A stretch of 64,000 nucleotides of DNA from Curtobacterium sp. MCLR17_032 (GCF_003234795.2 NZ_CP126268.1:2480001-2544000), one strand, 5' to 3'; positions 23,089 to 32,173 are shown, numbered from the stretch's first letter. The notes: a model not told the origin generated them from the sequence alone. Translations and numbers: made by a program.

Positions 23089-24390
23089 TCAGCCTGCGGC
23101 CTGGGAGACCTGGTCCTGGGCCGTCTGCAGCGCGCTCTTGATGTCCTTGTCGGACACCGTCGAACCCGTCGCGATCTTGGCGAACATGTCGTTCATAGCC
23201 TTGCCGACCGTGGACTCGAACTGGTCCTCGGCGGGCACCAGCGGGAGCGGCTTCGCCTTGTTGTTGTAGATGTCGAGGAACGTCTTCGTCTGCTCGTCCG
23301 TGACGGAGTCAGCAGCGGCGGCGAGCACCGGCAGTGCCGCGTACGGCTTGTCGAGCGTGGTCTGCGTGTCCGCGCTCGTCATGTACTTGACGAACTTCAG
23401 CGCGCCCTCCTTGTTCTTCGTGTTCTTGAAGACGGAGAGGTTGATGCCGGCCGGGAAGCTGGCGATCTGCTCGCCACCGGTCGGAGCGGGCAGCGGGACG
23501 ACGCCGTACTCGTCCGACTTCATGCCGAGCGAGTTGATGGTGTTGTTCGCGTTGTTCTGGTTGAGGATCATCGCGGCCTTCTTGTTCGCGAAGTCCGTGA
23601 CCGACTGGGTGGCGTTGTCGTACTGCGCGTTCGAGGGGTTCGCGGCCTTCGCGTCCTGCATCAGGTCGATGTAGCGCTTGATGCCGTCGACGTTGGCCTT
23701 CGAGGTGAAGGTCGGCTTGCCGCTCTTGTCGAACCACTCGCCGCCGTTCTGCGCCGAGTTGATGAACGCGAAGTGCGCGTTCTCGGTGTACGAACCACCG
23801 GCGAGGCTGAACCCGTAGGTGTCACCCTTCGTCAGCGTCTTGGCCGCGGTGACGAGGTCGTCCCAGTTCGTGGGCGGCTCGATGTTCGCGTCCTTGAGCA
23901 TCTGCTTGTTGTAGAAGAGGCCGTAGGCGAGGCCGTAGAGCGGGACGCTCGTGACGGTCTTGTCCGGGGCGCCACCGGTGGAGAGCGCGACCTTGCCGAA
24001 CTTGTCGGCACCGCCGATCGCCTTCATCTCCGAGTCACCGAACTCCTGGAAGGCGCCGGTGGCCTGGAGCGAGGTCGCCCAGGTGTTGCCGATGTTCACC
24101 ACGTCCGGACCCTGGCCCGAGGTGACGGCGGTCTGGATCTTCGTCTGGAGGTCGTTCCAGCCGATGACCTGGAGGTTGACCTTGATCCCGGTCTCCTTGG
24201 TGAACTTCTCGAGGACGGGGGTCAGCACCTCCTTGTCGTTCTGCAGGGACGTGCCCTGGTTCGACGCCCAGTAGGTGAGCGTCTTCGAGTCGCCGGCGGA
24301 ACCGGACGACCCGGAGGAGCAGGCTGCGAGGCCGGTCACGGTGAGTGCCGCGGCCGCGGTGATGGCCAGTGCGCGGATGGCAGTGCGCAT
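23089..24390 (-). CDS. Sugar ABC transporter substrate-binding lipoprotein
   Basis: 433 residues. The signal peptide ends in lipobox LAAC with Cys24, followed by a Ser/Gly linker, then a family-1 extracellular solute-binding fold: LTYWASNQGTSLQNDKEVLTPVLEKFTKETGIKVNLQVIGWNDL and GQGPDVVNIGNTW are the standard opening motifs. It captures a sugar or oligosaccharide outside the membrane and hands it to the two permeases encoded downstream. The substrate cannot be read from sequence; genes for a Gfo/Idh/MocA dehydrogenase and a sugar isomerase/epimerase upstream suggest a polyol, inositol-like or oxidised sugar. The lipoprotein anchor fits a Gram-positive cell. Confidence 0.93.
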   Translation of the reverse strand: MRTAIRALAITAAAALTVTGLAACSSGSSGSAGDSKTLTYWASNQGTSLQNDKEVLTPVLEKFTKETGIKVNLQVIGWNDLQTKIQTAVTSGQGPDVVNIGNTWATSLQATGAFQEFGDSEMKAIGGADKFGKVALSTGGAPDKTVTSVPLYGLAYGLFYNKQMLKDANIEPPTNWDDLVTAAKTLTKGDTYGFSLAGGSYTENAHFAFINSAQNGGEWFDKSGKPTFTSKANVDGIKRYIDLMQDAKAANPSNAQYDNATQSVTDFANKKAAMILNQNNANNTINSLGMKSDEYGVVPLPAPTGGEQIASFPAGINLSVFKNTKNKEGALKFVKYMTSADTQTTLDKPYAALPVLAAAADSVTDEQTKTFLDIYNNKAKPLPLVPAEDQFESTVGKAMNDMFAKIATGSTVSDKDIKSALQTAQDQVSQAAG

Positions 24391-24512
24391 GAGGCTCTAC
24401 TTTCTCGTCGTTGAGATCTTGCAGGAGGTGGTGCTCGGTGGTGGTGCTGGGTGCTGCTGTGTGGGACGGGGCAGGGCCGGGTCGGACCAGGGTCCGGTCG
24501 GGCTGGACCTGG

Positions 24513-25622
24513 TCAGGCCAGGGTCTGCTCCGCGGGGTCCCAACCCTCGGGGAGGGTCGGGGAGGGTGTGACCGTGCTCTCGACGAGCACGGTCTCACCA
24601 CGTTCGGCTGCCTCGGCGATGGAGACCATCACGTCGAGGACGTGGAAGGCGAGGGCACCGGGGACCCGGTTCTCCTCACCCGCACGGAGGGAGCGGGCCA
24701 GGTCGACCACGCCCGTCCCCCGCGAGTAGGTGGACCCGACGGCGGGGATCGTCTCGGGCTCGTCGGCGCCGAGCGCGTACAGCTCGGTGTCGCCGTCGAA
24801 GTCGTTCGGGTCGGGGAAGACGACCGTGCCGGTCTCGCCCGCGATCTCGACGAAGCCGGTGCGGCCGCGGTCGGACTCGAACGAGAAGACGCTCTGCGCG
24901 CTGCCGCCGTTCTCGAACTGGATCAGCGCCGAGTGGTTCGTCGGGACGTCGACCGGGAAGTCGGTGCCGGCCTTCGGGCCCGAGCCGATCGTGCGGGTGG
25001 CGCGGGACTTCGACGCGGTGGCCGTGACCTTCGCGACCGGTCCGAACGCCTGCACGAGGGTCGTGATGTAGTACGGGCCGATGTCGAACAGCGGGCCGGC
25101 ACCGTACGCGAAGAGGAACTCGGGGCTCGGGTGCCAGGACTCCGGGCCGGGGCTCTGGAAGAGGGTGAGCCCGTTCAGCGGGGTGCCGATGCGGCCGTCG
25201 CGGATGGTGCGGAGCGCGGTCTGCAGTCCGGCGCCGAGGAACGTGTCCGGGGCGACGCTGACGGTCTTGCCGGCGGCGACCGCGGCGTCGCGGAGCTGCG
25301 CGGCGCTCTGCCGGTCCAGCGCGTAGGGCTTCTCGCCCCAGACGTGCTTGCCGGCGGCCAGGGCCTGCAGCGCGACCTCGACGTGTGCCGCCGGGATCGT
25401 GAGGTTCACGACGATCTCGATGTCGTCGACGGCGAGCAGTTCGTCGACCGTGCCGGAGCCCGGCACGCCCCACTTCTCGGCCTGCGACGCTGCCCGGGGC
25501 AGGTCGATGTCGGCGATGAAGAGGACCTCGACGTCGGGGAAGACCGTCAGGTTGGACAGGTACTGGTCCGAGATGACGCCGGCGCCGATGACACCGACCC
25601 CGACACGTCCCGCGGCGCTCAT
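24513..25622 (-). CDS. Gfo/Idh/MocA-family NAD(P)-dependent oxidoreductase
   Basis: 369 residues. The N-terminal Rossmann fold begins VGVGVIGAGVISDQYLSNL (G-x-G-x-x-x), and the catalytic region has GEKPYALD, the E-K-P motif of the family. The C-terminal alpha/beta domain is complete. Members oxidise or reduce sugars, inositols or their derivatives. ATG at 25622 overlaps the stop of the isomerase gene by four bases (ATGA), so the two are coupled and probably act on successive intermediates. After the stop a 122-bp spacer with a weak stem precedes the binding-protein gene. Substrate unknown. Confidence 0.9.
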   Translation of the reverse strand: MSAAGRVGVGVIGAGVISDQYLSNLTVFPDVEVLFIADIDLPRAASQAEKWGVPGSGTVDELLAVDDIEIVVNLTIPAAHVEVALQALAAGKHVWGEKPYALDRQSAAQLRDAAVAAGKTVSVAPDTFLGAGLQTALRTIRDGRIGTPLNGLTLFQSPGPESWHPSPEFLFAYGAGPLFDIGPYYITTLVQAFGPVAKVTATASKSRATRTIGSGPKAGTDFPVDVPTNHSALIQFENGGSAQSVFSFESDRGRTGFVEIAGETGTVVFPDPNDFDGDTELYALGADEPETIPAVGSTYSRGTGVVDLARSLRAGEENRVPGALAFHVLDVMVSIAEAAERGETVLVESTVTPSPTLPEGWDPAEQTLA

Positions 25623-26365
25623 GCGTGTGCTCCGGCGAGGAAGGCGTACGAGTCGCGGACGGCCTGGACGACGTCGCCGTCGTGGTCGTCGAGCTCGATG
25701 ACCTGCTGGGCGTCGGGCGCTGCGGCCACGATGTCGCGCACCGGCATGATGCCGTTGCCGACCGCGACCTGCTGCTTGTCGTCGTGCGAGCCGTCGCCGT
25801 CCTTGACGTGCAGGAACCGGACCTGGTCGCCGAGTCGGCCGAGGACGGCCACCGGGTCGTCGCCGCCGACCTTCGCCCAGTAGGTGTCGAGCTCGAGGAC
25901 GACGGCGTCGGAGAGGGCCCCGGCGAAGACCTCGAAGGCGCTCGTACCGTCGATGCGGTTCGAGAACTCGAACGCGTGGTTGTGGTAGCCGAGGGTCAGA
26001 CCGTGGTCGGCGGCGCGGGGCGCGAGCTCGTTGAACTGCCGGGCGATGGCCTCGACGTCTTCGCGGGTGGTCCAGCGTGCTTCGTCGACGTGCGGGTCGA
26101 TCAGCGTGCCGAGCCCGACGGTGACGCTCGCGGTGAGGATGCGCTCGAGCCCCTGCTCGTCCACGTCGAGGAGACGTGCGTGCCCGCTCGGCGCGGTCAG
26201 ACCGGCCTGCTGCAGGGCGGCTACGTACTCGTCGGCACGGTCGACGAAGCCGAAGAGCTCGACGTTCGTGAAACCGATGTCGGCGATCGTCGCCAGGGTT
26301 CCGGGGAGGTCCGTCGTCAGTGCGTCACGCACCGTGTAGAGCTGGACCGAGAGCGGTTGGGGCAC
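25619..26365 (-). CDS. Sugar phosphate isomerase/epimerase (TIM barrel, IolE/IolI-like)
   Basis: 248 residues in an AP-endonuclease-2-type TIM barrel: VQLYTVRDAL at strand 1, FTNVELFGF, LGYHNHAFEF with a probable metal ligand, VVLELDTYW, VRFLHVKDGD and VIELDDHDGD. The E/H/D/E metal-site pattern of xylose-isomerase-like barrels is consistent with these segments. Family members interconvert keto/aldo sugars or dehydrate inosose. It is the first gene of the sugar operon, about 40 nt downstream of the predicted start site. GTG at 26365 is preceded by GAGAAC. The partner dehydrogenase overlaps its stop. Confidence 0.88.
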   Translation of the reverse strand: MPQPLSVQLYTVRDALTTDLPGTLATIADIGFTNVELFGFVDRADEYVAALQQAGLTAPSGHARLLDVDEQGLERILTASVTVGLGTLIDPHVDEARWTTREDVEAIARQFNELAPRAADHGLTLGYHNHAFEFSNRIDGTSAFEVFAGALSDAVVLELDTYWAKVGGDDPVAVLGRLGDQVRFLHVKDGDGSHDDKQQVAVGNGIMPVRDIVAAAPDAQQVIELDDHDGDVVQAVRDSYAFLAGAHA

Positions 26366-26410
26366 CAGGTGTTCTCCTCATCGAGATGTGGTCTTCTCTG
26401 ACCGATCGTC

Positions 26411-26439
26411 ACACTATGGGCGCTTTTGTCGGCGGTCAA
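26411..26439 (-). promoter_or_regulatory. Promoter of the sugar operon
   Basis: On the - strand TTGACC (26434-26439), a 17-bp spacer and TAGTGT (26411-26416) form a near-consensus housekeeping promoter. Transcription would start near 26404 and give a leader of about 40 nt before the isomerase GTG. The ROK regulator gene is divergent and begins about 70 bp upstream, so ROK control of this promoter is likely. Confidence 0.7.
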
Positions 26440-26445
26440 GCAAAA

Positions 26446-26465
26446 GTTCGAAGAGGTTCGACGAC
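26446..26465. promoter_or_regulatory. Possible ROK operator: GTTCGA direct repeat with 10-bp period
   Basis: GTTCGA occurs at 26446 and again at 26456, each followed by a purine-rich (A/C)GA. The two copies lie on one face of the helix, directly upstream of the -35 box of the sugar operon and within the intergenic space shared with the ROK gene. No footprint or comparison is available, so this is a candidate only. Confidence 0.35.
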
Positions 26466-26506
26466 CTTCGTTGCGTGGCCCGGACGATGTGTGGTTCACT
26501 CCGACC

Positions 26507-27718
26507 ATGGTCGACTTGACGCGGACGGCGACGACGCCGCCGGTCGGGGCCAGCGAGCTCTTCCAGATCCTGCGCGACGGCGTCCCGCGGACCCGAGGTG
26601 AACTCGCTGCCCTCACCGGGATGGCGCGCTCGACCATCGGCGTGCGCATCGACGCCCTGGTCGACGTCGGACTCGTCGGGTCCGTCGACACCGCCGCCTC
26701 CACCGGCGGACGACCCCCGGCACAGATCGCGTTGCGCCCCGCCGCGCGACTCGTCGTCGCCGCCGACCTCGGTGCCTCGCACGGCCGGGTCGCGGTGACC
26801 GACCTGGTCGGCACCCAGCTCGCCACCCGCGACGCCCGGATCGACATCGCCGCCGGACCCGTCCCCACGCTCGAGTGGCTCGTCGGCGTCGTCGACGAAC
26901 TGCTCGACTCGGTCGGCCGCGCCCGCGACGACGTCATCGCGTTCGGCATCGGCCTGCCCGGCCCCGTCGAGTTCTCGACCGGACGCCCCGCCAACCCGCC
27001 GATCATGCCCGGCTGGGACGGCTTCGACGTCCCCGGGTGGCTCCGCCAGCACGTCCGCGCCCACGTCCTCGTCGACAACGACGTGAACATCGCGGCCCTC
27101 GGCGAACGGGCACACGGCTGGCCGGACCTCGACCACCTGCTCTTCGTGAAGGTCGCCACCGGCATCGGCTCCGGCATCGTTTCGGAGGGCCGGCTGCAGC
27201 GCGGCGCGCAGGGCACCGCGGGCGACATCGGGCACGTCCGGGTCTCGCGGGCGGGCGACGTCCCCTGCCACTGCGGCAACACCGGCTGCCTGGAGGCCGT
27301 CGCCTCCGGTCCGGCGATCGCCCGGGCACTGCGGGCGAAGGGCCACGACGTGCACACCAGCGCCGACGTCATCGAGCTCGTCGCCCGGTCCGACCTCGAC
27401 GCCATCGGTGCCGTGCGCCAGGCCGGCCGGGACATCGGCGAGGTCCTGGCGACCTGCGTCTCCCTCATCAACCCGTCGGTCATCGCACTCGGCGGCTCGA
27501 TCACCCAGGCCGGGGAGCACCTGCTCGCCGGCGTCCGGGAGGTCGTCTACTCCCGCTCGATGCCCCTCGCCACCGAGCACCTCGTCATCGCGCAGTCCCG
27601 CGCCGGCTCGATCGCCGCACTGCAGGGCGCCGCAGCGCTCGCCATCGCGTACGCGCTGTCCCCCGCGGGCGTCGACGAGCTGGTCACGATGGCCGAGGGG
27701 CGGCAGCTGGTCTCCTGA
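26507..27718 (+). CDS. ROK-family transcriptional regulator
   Basis: 403 residues from ATG at 26507; an in-frame ATG at 26426 would overlap the promoter and operator region and is not preferred. The N-terminal winged helix (SELFQILRDGVPRTRGELAALTGMARSTIGVRIDALV) is followed by a ROK sugar-kinase-like domain: VAADLGAS phosphate loop, FGIGLPGPVEF, VDNDVNIAALGE, and the zinc/signature motif CHCGNTGCLEAVASG. It most likely senses a sugar or sugar phosphate and represses the divergent uptake/catabolism operon. A TTCACT box six nt before the ATG would make it leaderless, although that box is weak. Kinase activity is not expected of a fused regulator. Confidence 0.92.
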   Translation: MVDLTRTATTPPVGASELFQILRDGVPRTRGELAALTGMARSTIGVRIDALVDVGLVGSVDTAASTGGRPPAQIALRPAARLVVAADLGASHGRVAVTDLVGTQLATRDARIDIAAGPVPTLEWLVGVVDELLDSVGRARDDVIAFGIGLPGPVEFSTGRPANPPIMPGWDGFDVPGWLRQHVRAHVLVDNDVNIAALGERAHGWPDLDHLLFVKVATGIGSGIVSEGRLQRGAQGTAGDIGHVRVSRAGDVPCHCGNTGCLEAVASGPAIARALRAKGHDVHTSADVIELVARSDLDAIGAVRQAGRDIGEVLATCVSLINPSVIALGGSITQAGEHLLAGVREVVYSRSMPLATEHLVIAQSRAGSIAALQGAAALAIAYALSPAGVDELVTMAEGRQLVS

Positions 27719-27780
27719 CCGCCGCACCCCGACCGCGTGCCGGTTTCGCCGGTGCCGGTGGTCGGGTGGACAATCGTGGG

Positions 27781-28506
27781 GTGACGATCGTGCAGCCCAC
27801 TCTCTGGGGCGACCTGGATGACGGGTGGGAGGCCCAGCCCGGCCCCGCCACGTCGGCCGGCGGTCGGTCTGCGGGTGTTCGGGCCACCGGCTCCGCGCGT
27901 CCGACTCGCGCACACGACACCTTCACCGCGCTCCGCGGGCACACCGAGCGGATCGTCGCGCACTCGTCCGACCGCGTCGCCTGGCTGCGCGCCCGCGCGA
28001 TGGGCATCACGGCCACCGACGTCGCACGTCTCGCGTCCCTCCACGCCGTCGACGCGGTCGTCGCCGACAAGCGGTACGGCTCCCGGTTCGCCGGCAACGT
28101 CTACACCGAACACGGCAAGGAACGCGAACCCGTGATCGCCTCCTGGGTCGCCGCGACCCACGGCATCCAGCCCTCGGCACACCTGTTCCACGCCGCCACG
28201 AACCGGGCACACCTGGCGACCCCGGACGGTGTCGGGCTCGACCGCGACGGCCGTCTGCTGCTGGCCGAGATCAAGACCACCGCGAACGGGTTCACCCGCG
28301 TCCCCCGGCACTACATGCGGCAGGTGTGGTGGCAGCAGTACGTACTCGGTGCCGACCGGACGCTGTTCGTCTGGGAGAAGCACGACGACTTCGTGCCGGT
28401 CGCCGACGAGCCCGAGTGCCGGTGGATCGACCGCGACGACGACGCCATCCGCGGGCTCATCGCCCTCGCGGACCTGGTGCTCGATCGCCTGCGGGACGCT
28501 CGCTGA
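27781..28506 (+). CDS. YqaJ-like (lambda-exonuclease-type) nuclease, orphan
   Basis: 241 residues. [18 protein letters not shown] is the opening helix of YqaJ/lambda-exonuclease proteins; [11 protein letters not shown] supplies the first conserved Glu; [18 protein letters not shown] gives the D...E-x-K core of the PD-(D/E)xK fold; [22 protein letters not shown] follows as the Q-x-x-x-Y region. The active site therefore appears complete. In phages such enzymes process double-strand ends with a RecT/Bet annealing protein, but no recombinase or phage gene lies nearby, so this is a chromosomal copy. GTG at 27781 sits six nt after GACAAT. The last 50 bp overlap the 3' end of the convergent Pr6Pr gene. 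Confidence 0.82.
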   Translation: MTIVQPTLWGDLDDGWEAQPGPATSAGGRSAGVRATGSARPTRAHDTFTALRGHTERIVAHSSDRVAWLRARAMGITATDVARLASLHAVDAVVADKRYGSRFAGNVYTEHGKEREPVIASWVAATHGIQPSAHLFHAATNRAHLATPDGVGLDRDGRLLLAEIKTTANGFTRVPRHYMRQVWWQQYVLGADRTLFVWEKHDDFVPVADEPECRWIDRDDDAIRGLIALADLVLDRLRDAR

Positions 28507-29107
28507 CCGGGACCAACCGCAGTCGGGACAGCGCGACGACGATCAGGCCCATCAGGCCGATGAACACCGCGACGCCCAGGCAGTACAGCGCGACCACGCC
28601 GTAGCCCGACTTCGGGTCGAGGAACGGGTAGGGCACCCAGCCGTCGGTCGCACCGCGGATCACGACCACGACCAGCCAGGCCGCCGGGTAGATCAGGAAC
28701 CACCACACGTCGCGGAAGAACAGTCGGCTGCGGTCCGAGAACAGCAGCCAGTCGATCACGACGTACAGCGGGATCCAGCGGTGCAGCACGTCGTTGGACC
28801 AGGACTGCCCCACCGGCTGCCCGACCTGGGCGAGCAGCGTGTTGTAGACCAGACCCGTCGTCGCGATGTAGACCGTGGCGGCGCCGCGGAACAGGTCCAA
28901 CCGGCGGCCGGCATCGCGCCGGCGCACTGCTGCCACGACGGTGAGGACGAAGACGACCGCGACCAGGATGTTCGACTGGTTCGTGAAGTACCCGAAGAAG
29001 TTCCAGAACACGAACCCGTTCTGGAGCGCACGCTGCAGGTCGTCGACGATGGCCGCGACGATGGCGATCGCGGCCACGAGCCGCAGGACGTTCACGAAGA
29101 TCCGCAC
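28457..29107 (-). CDS. Pr6Pr-family integral membrane protein
   Basis: 216 residues with six predicted membrane helices. [30 protein letters not shown] and [16 protein letters not shown] are characteristic of the Pr6Pr family (six-helix proteins related to FAR-17a/AIG1). No enzymatic function is established for the bacterial members. GTG at 29107 is preceded by a TACCGT box at 29114-29119 with a 6-nt gap, so it appears leaderless. Its 3' end overlaps the convergent nuclease gene by 50 bp, which could allow antisense effects. The C-terminal 20 residues are Arg/Pro-rich and cytoplasmic. Confidence 0.8.
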   Translation of the reverse strand: MRIFVNVLRLVAAIAIVAAIVDDLQRALQNGFVFWNFFGYFTNQSNILVAVVFVLTVVAAVRRRDAGRRLDLFRGAATVYIATTGLVYNTLLAQVGQPVGQSWSNDVLHRWIPLYVVIDWLLFSDRSRLFFRDVWWFLIYPAAWLVVVVIRGATDGWVPYPFLDPKSGYGVVALYCLGVAVFIGLMGLIVVALSRLRLVPVSERPAGDRAPGPRGR

Positions 29108-29175
29108 GGGATCACGGTACTGGTCGATCGCCCTGTCCGGAGAACGCGGAGCGGGGCTCGCCGCACCGGGGACGC

Positions 29176-29207
29176 AGAACGGCCCGCACCGGAGTGCGGG
29201 CCGTTCT
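29176..29207 (-). terminator. Terminator of the rplK-rplA operon
   Basis: A perfect 14-bp stem (AGAACGGCCCGCAC with GTGCGGGCCGTTCT) and a CGGA loop, 40 bp beyond the rplA stop. Its symmetry lets it also shield the region from the other strand. Confidence 0.85.
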
Positions 29208-29247
29208 GGTCGTGCTGTGGATCAGTGCGATCCGCTGCTGATCGGGA

Positions 29248-29937
29248 TCAGAAGACGTTGACGTCCAGCGGGATGCCCGGGCCGAAGGTCGTCGAGACGG
29301 CGCCCTTCATGATGTACCGGCCCTTCGCGGCGCTCGGCTTGAGACGGACGATCTCGTCGAGCGCGGTGGTGATGTTCTCGTCGAGCTGCTCCGGCGTGAA
29401 CGAGGCCTTGCCGACGACGAAGTGCACGTTGGAGTGCTTGTCGACGCGGAACTCGATCTTGCCGCCCTTGATCTCGTTCACGGCCTGGGCCACGTTCGGG
29501 GTCACGGTGCCGGTCTTCGGGTTGGGCATGAGGCCACGCGGGCCGAGCACCTTGCCGAGACGACCGACCTTGCCCATGAGCTCCGGGGTCGAGACCGCGG
29601 AGTCGAACGAGGTGTAGCCCTCGGCGACCTTCGCGATGAGCTCGTCGCCACCGACCTCGTCGGCGCCGGCGGCGATGGCAGCCTCAGCGGCTGCACCCGT
29701 CGCGAAGACGATGACGCGGGCGGTCTTACCGGTGCCGTGCGGGAGGATGACGGTGCCGCGCACCATCTGGTCCGCCTTGCGGGGGTCCACACCGAGCTTC
29801 AGCGCGACCTCGACGGTGGAGTCGGTCTTCGCAGAGCCGGTCTCCTTCGCCAGGGCGACTGCCTCGGTGGGGGTGTAGAACTTGTCGGCCACGATCTTCG
29901 CGGCCGCGGCGCGGTACGCCTTGGACTTCTTCGCCAT
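29248..29937 (-). CDS. rplA: 50S ribosomal protein L1
   Basis: 229 residues from ATG at 29937 ([15 protein letters not shown]); a longer in-frame start 51 bp upstream lacks family support and would overlap the ribosome-binding region. The [21 protein letters not shown] segment, [22 protein letters not shown] signature and C-terminal [21 protein letters not shown] are standard. L1 binds 23S rRNA at the mobile L1 stalk and assists release of the E-site tRNA; in other bacteria it represses the L11-L1 mRNA. It follows rplK after 80 bp on the same strand, with AAGGAG before the ATG, and is closed by a perfect hairpin. Confidence 0.98.
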   Translation of the reverse strand: MAKKSKAYRAAAAKIVADKFYTPTEAVALAKETGSAKTDSTVEVALKLGVDPRKADQMVRGTVILPHGTGKTARVIVFATGAAAEAAIAAGADEVGGDELIAKVAEGYTSFDSAVSTPELMGKVGRLGKVLGPRGLMPNPKTGTVTPNVAQAVNEIKGGKIEFRVDKHSNVHFVVGKASFTPEQLDENITTALDEIVRLKPSAAKGRYIMKGAVSTTFGPGIPLDVNVF

Positions 29938-30017
29938 GGTGGTCTCCTTGCGAGATACGTGGTTGGCGAGCCGGCGCGGCTCTCCCACGGTGAGTACTGG
30001 GGTGTGGAGGGTGAGGC

Positions 30018-30449
30018 TCAGGCCTCGACCGTGATGCCCATCGAACGAGCGGTACCGGCGATGATCTTCGTCGCCTGCTCGATGTCGTTGGCGTTCAGGT
30101 CAGCCTGCTTGGTCTCGGCGATCTGACGGATCTGGTCCGCCGTGATGCGTCCGGCCTTCACCGTGTGCGGCGTCGCGGAACCCTTGTTCACACCCGCGGC
30201 CTTCTTGATGAGCTCGGCTGCCGGCGGGGTCTTGAGGATGAACGTGAACGAACGGTCCTCGTAGACGGTGATCTCCACCGGGATGACGTTGCCGCGCTGC
30301 GACTCGGTCTGGGCGTTGTACGCCTTGCAGAACTCCATGATGTTCACGCCGTGCTGACCGAGCGCCGGACCGATCGGCGGTGCCGGGTTGGCGGCGCCCG
30401 CGTTGATCTGCAGCTTGATCAGGCCCGTGACCTTCTTCTTCGGTGCCAT
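30018..30449 (-). CDS. rplK: 50S ribosomal protein L11
   Basis: 143 residues from ATG at 30449 ([15 protein letters not shown]), preceded by AGGAGG. The N-terminal proline-rich switch ([29 protein letters not shown]) and C-terminal rRNA-binding domain ([23 protein letters not shown]) are complete. L11 binds the GTPase-associated centre and is needed for stringent-factor activation. A promoter candidate TAGACT (- strand, 30570-30575) lies between nusG and rplK, giving a leader of about 114 nt with a GCACGGG/CCCGTGC hairpin; read-through from nusG is also possible. Confidence 0.98.
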   Translation of the reverse strand: MAPKKKVTGLIKLQINAGAANPAPPIGPALGQHGVNIMEFCKAYNAQTESQRGNVIPVEITVYEDRSFTFILKTPPAAELIKKAAGVNKGSATPHTVKAGRITADQIRQIAETKQADLNANDIEQATKIIAGTARSMGITVEA

Positions 30450-30569
30450 GTTTCGCTTTCCTCCTGGGATCGAACGCACGGGGACCCGTGCACTCTCCCG
30501 CGTCTCCGGCGGTTCCGGATCGCGGTGACGGATCCGCAGCGCACGAGGCGCGCGGACCCAAACTCGAAC

Positions 30570-30575
30570 AGTCTA
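30570..30575 (-). promoter_or_regulatory. Candidate -10 box of the rplK-rplA operon
   Basis: TAGACT on the - strand, about 120 bp before the rplK ATG. The -35 region is weak. The leader that would follow contains a 7-bp hairpin near the rplK ribosome-binding site and might carry L1-responsive control. Confidence 0.45.
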
Positions 30576-30592
30576 GTGGATGGTGTCCAGCT

Positions 30593-31708
30593 CTAGAGCT
30601 TGGTCACCTGGTCGAAGCTGAGCTCGACCGGCGTCTCGCGCTCGAAGAGCGAGACGAGCACGGTGAGCTTGCCGCTCTCCGGCTTGATCTCGGAGATCGA
30701 CCCCGGCAGACCCGCGAACGAGCCTTCCTTGATGGTGATCGTCTCGCCGACCTCGAAGTCGACCTCGGCCTGGGGCTGTGCCTGGGCGAGTCCGCTGCCC
30801 TTGGCGCCGCCCTTGGTCGGGGCCGCCTCGGCGACCTGGACGAGGGACTTCAGCATGCCGAAGGCCTCGTCGAAGCGGAGCGGAGTCGGGTTGTGCGCGT
30901 TGCCGACGAAGCCGGTCACACCCGGGGTGTGGCGGACGACGGACCACGAGTCCTCGTCGAGGTCCATGCGGACGAGCACGTAGCCGGGGATCCGGACGCG
31001 GGTGACCAGCTTGCGCTGCCCGTTCTTGATCTCGACGACGTCCTCCATCGGGACCTCGGCCTGGTAGATGTAGTCCTCCATCGACATCGAGACCATGCGG
31101 TTCTCGATGTTCGCCTTCACGCGGCGCTCGAAGCCCGCGTAGGAGTGGATGACGTACCACTTGCCCGGCTTCATCCGCAGTTCGGTCTTGAACGCCTCGT
31201 ACGGGTCGACCTCGGACTCGTCGTCGTCGTCCTCGGCCGTGATCGTGACCTCGGTGTCGGGAGCCAGGTCGACCTCGGACTCCGGGGCGATCGCACCGAG
31301 CGTGTCGGCGGACTCTTCCGCGGCGACGGTGGCGTTCGCTTCGTCCGCGGTCTCGTCCTCGAGCTCGGTCTCTTCTTCGTCCTCGACGGCTTCGACGGCG
31401 GCTTCGGCCTCGTCGGCGGTGTCGATCTCGAGCGCGTCGTCGACGACGGCGTCGGCTTCCGGGTCACGCGATTCGGCGAGGGCGTCGAGCGTCTCGTCGA
31501 GCTCGGTGCTGACGGTGCCGTCGTCCGGCTCGTCGCTCAGCCCGAGGGACTCGTCGTCGTCGTCCTCGACGGAGATCGCGCGCTCCTCGGCGGAGTCGGT
31601 CGAACGGAGTTCGCTCGTCTCGACGTCGCCTTCCTGGTTCTCCTCGACCTCGGAAGACTGCTCGGCAGCGGTCGCGAGGTCGATGTCGTCGCGGGAGTAG
31701 TCAGACAC
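30593..31708 (-). CDS. nusG: Transcription termination/antitermination factor NusG with acidic N-terminal extension
   Basis: 371 residues, about twice the length of E. coli NusG. The conserved protein begins near residue 185: NGN domain [52 protein letters not shown], then a KOW domain with [20 protein letters not shown]. The first roughly 180 residues are extremely acidic and low-complexity (runs of Glu, Asp, Ala and Ser). Actinobacterial NusG proteins often carry such a tail, but this one is long. NusG links RNA polymerase to Rho and the ribosome. GTG at 31708 starts the acidic tail. It lies between secE and rplK in the usual order; a TACGGT box in the 170-bp secE-nusG gap may give it its own promoter. 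Confidence 0.95.
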   Translation of the reverse strand: MSDYSRDDIDLATAAEQSSEVEENQEGDVETSELRSTDSAEERAISVEDDDDESLGLSDEPDDGTVSTELDETLDALAESRDPEADAVVDDALEIDTADEAEAAVEAVEDEEETELEDETADEANATVAAEESADTLGAIAPESEVDLAPDTEVTITAEDDDDESEVDPYEAFKTELRMKPGKWYVIHSYAGFERRVKANIENRMVSMSMEDYIYQAEVPMEDVVEIKNGQRKLVTRVRIPGYVLVRMDLDEDSWSVVRHTPGVTGFVGNAHNPTPLRFDEAFGMLKSLVQVAEAAPTKGGAKGSGLAQAQPQAEVDFEVGETITIKEGSFAGLPGSISEIKPESGKLTVLVSLFERETPVELSFDQVTKL

Positions 31709-31836
31709 AGTCGGTTCTTTCCGTTCGATGGTGCGGATCGGGATGGCGCTCGTGTCCCGGGCAGGGAACGGGTCACCGTCTCCGGAAGACCGTACCCCGA
31801 GGAGGACCGGAGCGGTCGGACCTGCGGTCAGGCCGG

Positions 31837-31860
31837 GCGCGCCAGGAGTGCAGCGCGCCG
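31837..31860 (-). terminator. Weak hairpin between secE and nusG
   Basis: GGCGCGC arms pair around a roughly 10-nt loop, just after the secE stop. There is no T-run. It may attenuate transcription into nusG or simply protect the secE 3' end. Confidence 0.35.
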
Positions 31861-31878
31861 GGGTTGATGCCAGCTGGG

Positions 31879-32154
31879 TCAGGCCGTGGGGCCGTTGCCG
31901 AACACGTAGCCGACGCCGAGACCGAACACGAAGTCGAGGACCGACACGAGGATCATCATCACGACGACGAACACGAGCACGACGCCCGTGTAGCTGAAGA
32001 GTTCCTTGCGGGTCGGGGTGACGACCTTGCGCAGCTCGCCGAAGACCTGGCGGATGAACAGTGCGATCGCGGCGAAGGGGCCACGGCGCTGAGCCCGGTC
32101 GACCTTTGCCTGGGTGACGACGTCGTCAGTCGTCTCCACGTCTTTGCTCGCCAC
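31879..32154 (-). CDS. secE: Preprotein translocase subunit SecE
   Basis: 91 residues from GTG at 32154. About 30 polar residues ([25 protein letters not shown]) are followed by the conserved amphipathic helix [22 protein letters not shown] and one membrane helix ([22 protein letters not shown]), the minimal single-span form normal in Gram-positive bacteria. SecE clamps SecY in the protein-export channel. It lies 19 bp downstream of tRNA-Trp on the same strand and is probably co-transcribed with it, a very common arrangement. Longer in-frame starts would begin within the tRNA and are rejected. Confidence 0.95.
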   Translation of the reverse strand: MASKDVETTDDVVTQAKVDRAQRRGPFAAIALFIRQVFGELRKVVTPTRKELFSYTGVVLVFVVVMMILVSVLDFVFGLGVGYVFGNGPTA

Positions 32155-32173
32155 TTCAACCCTTCCCGATGTG

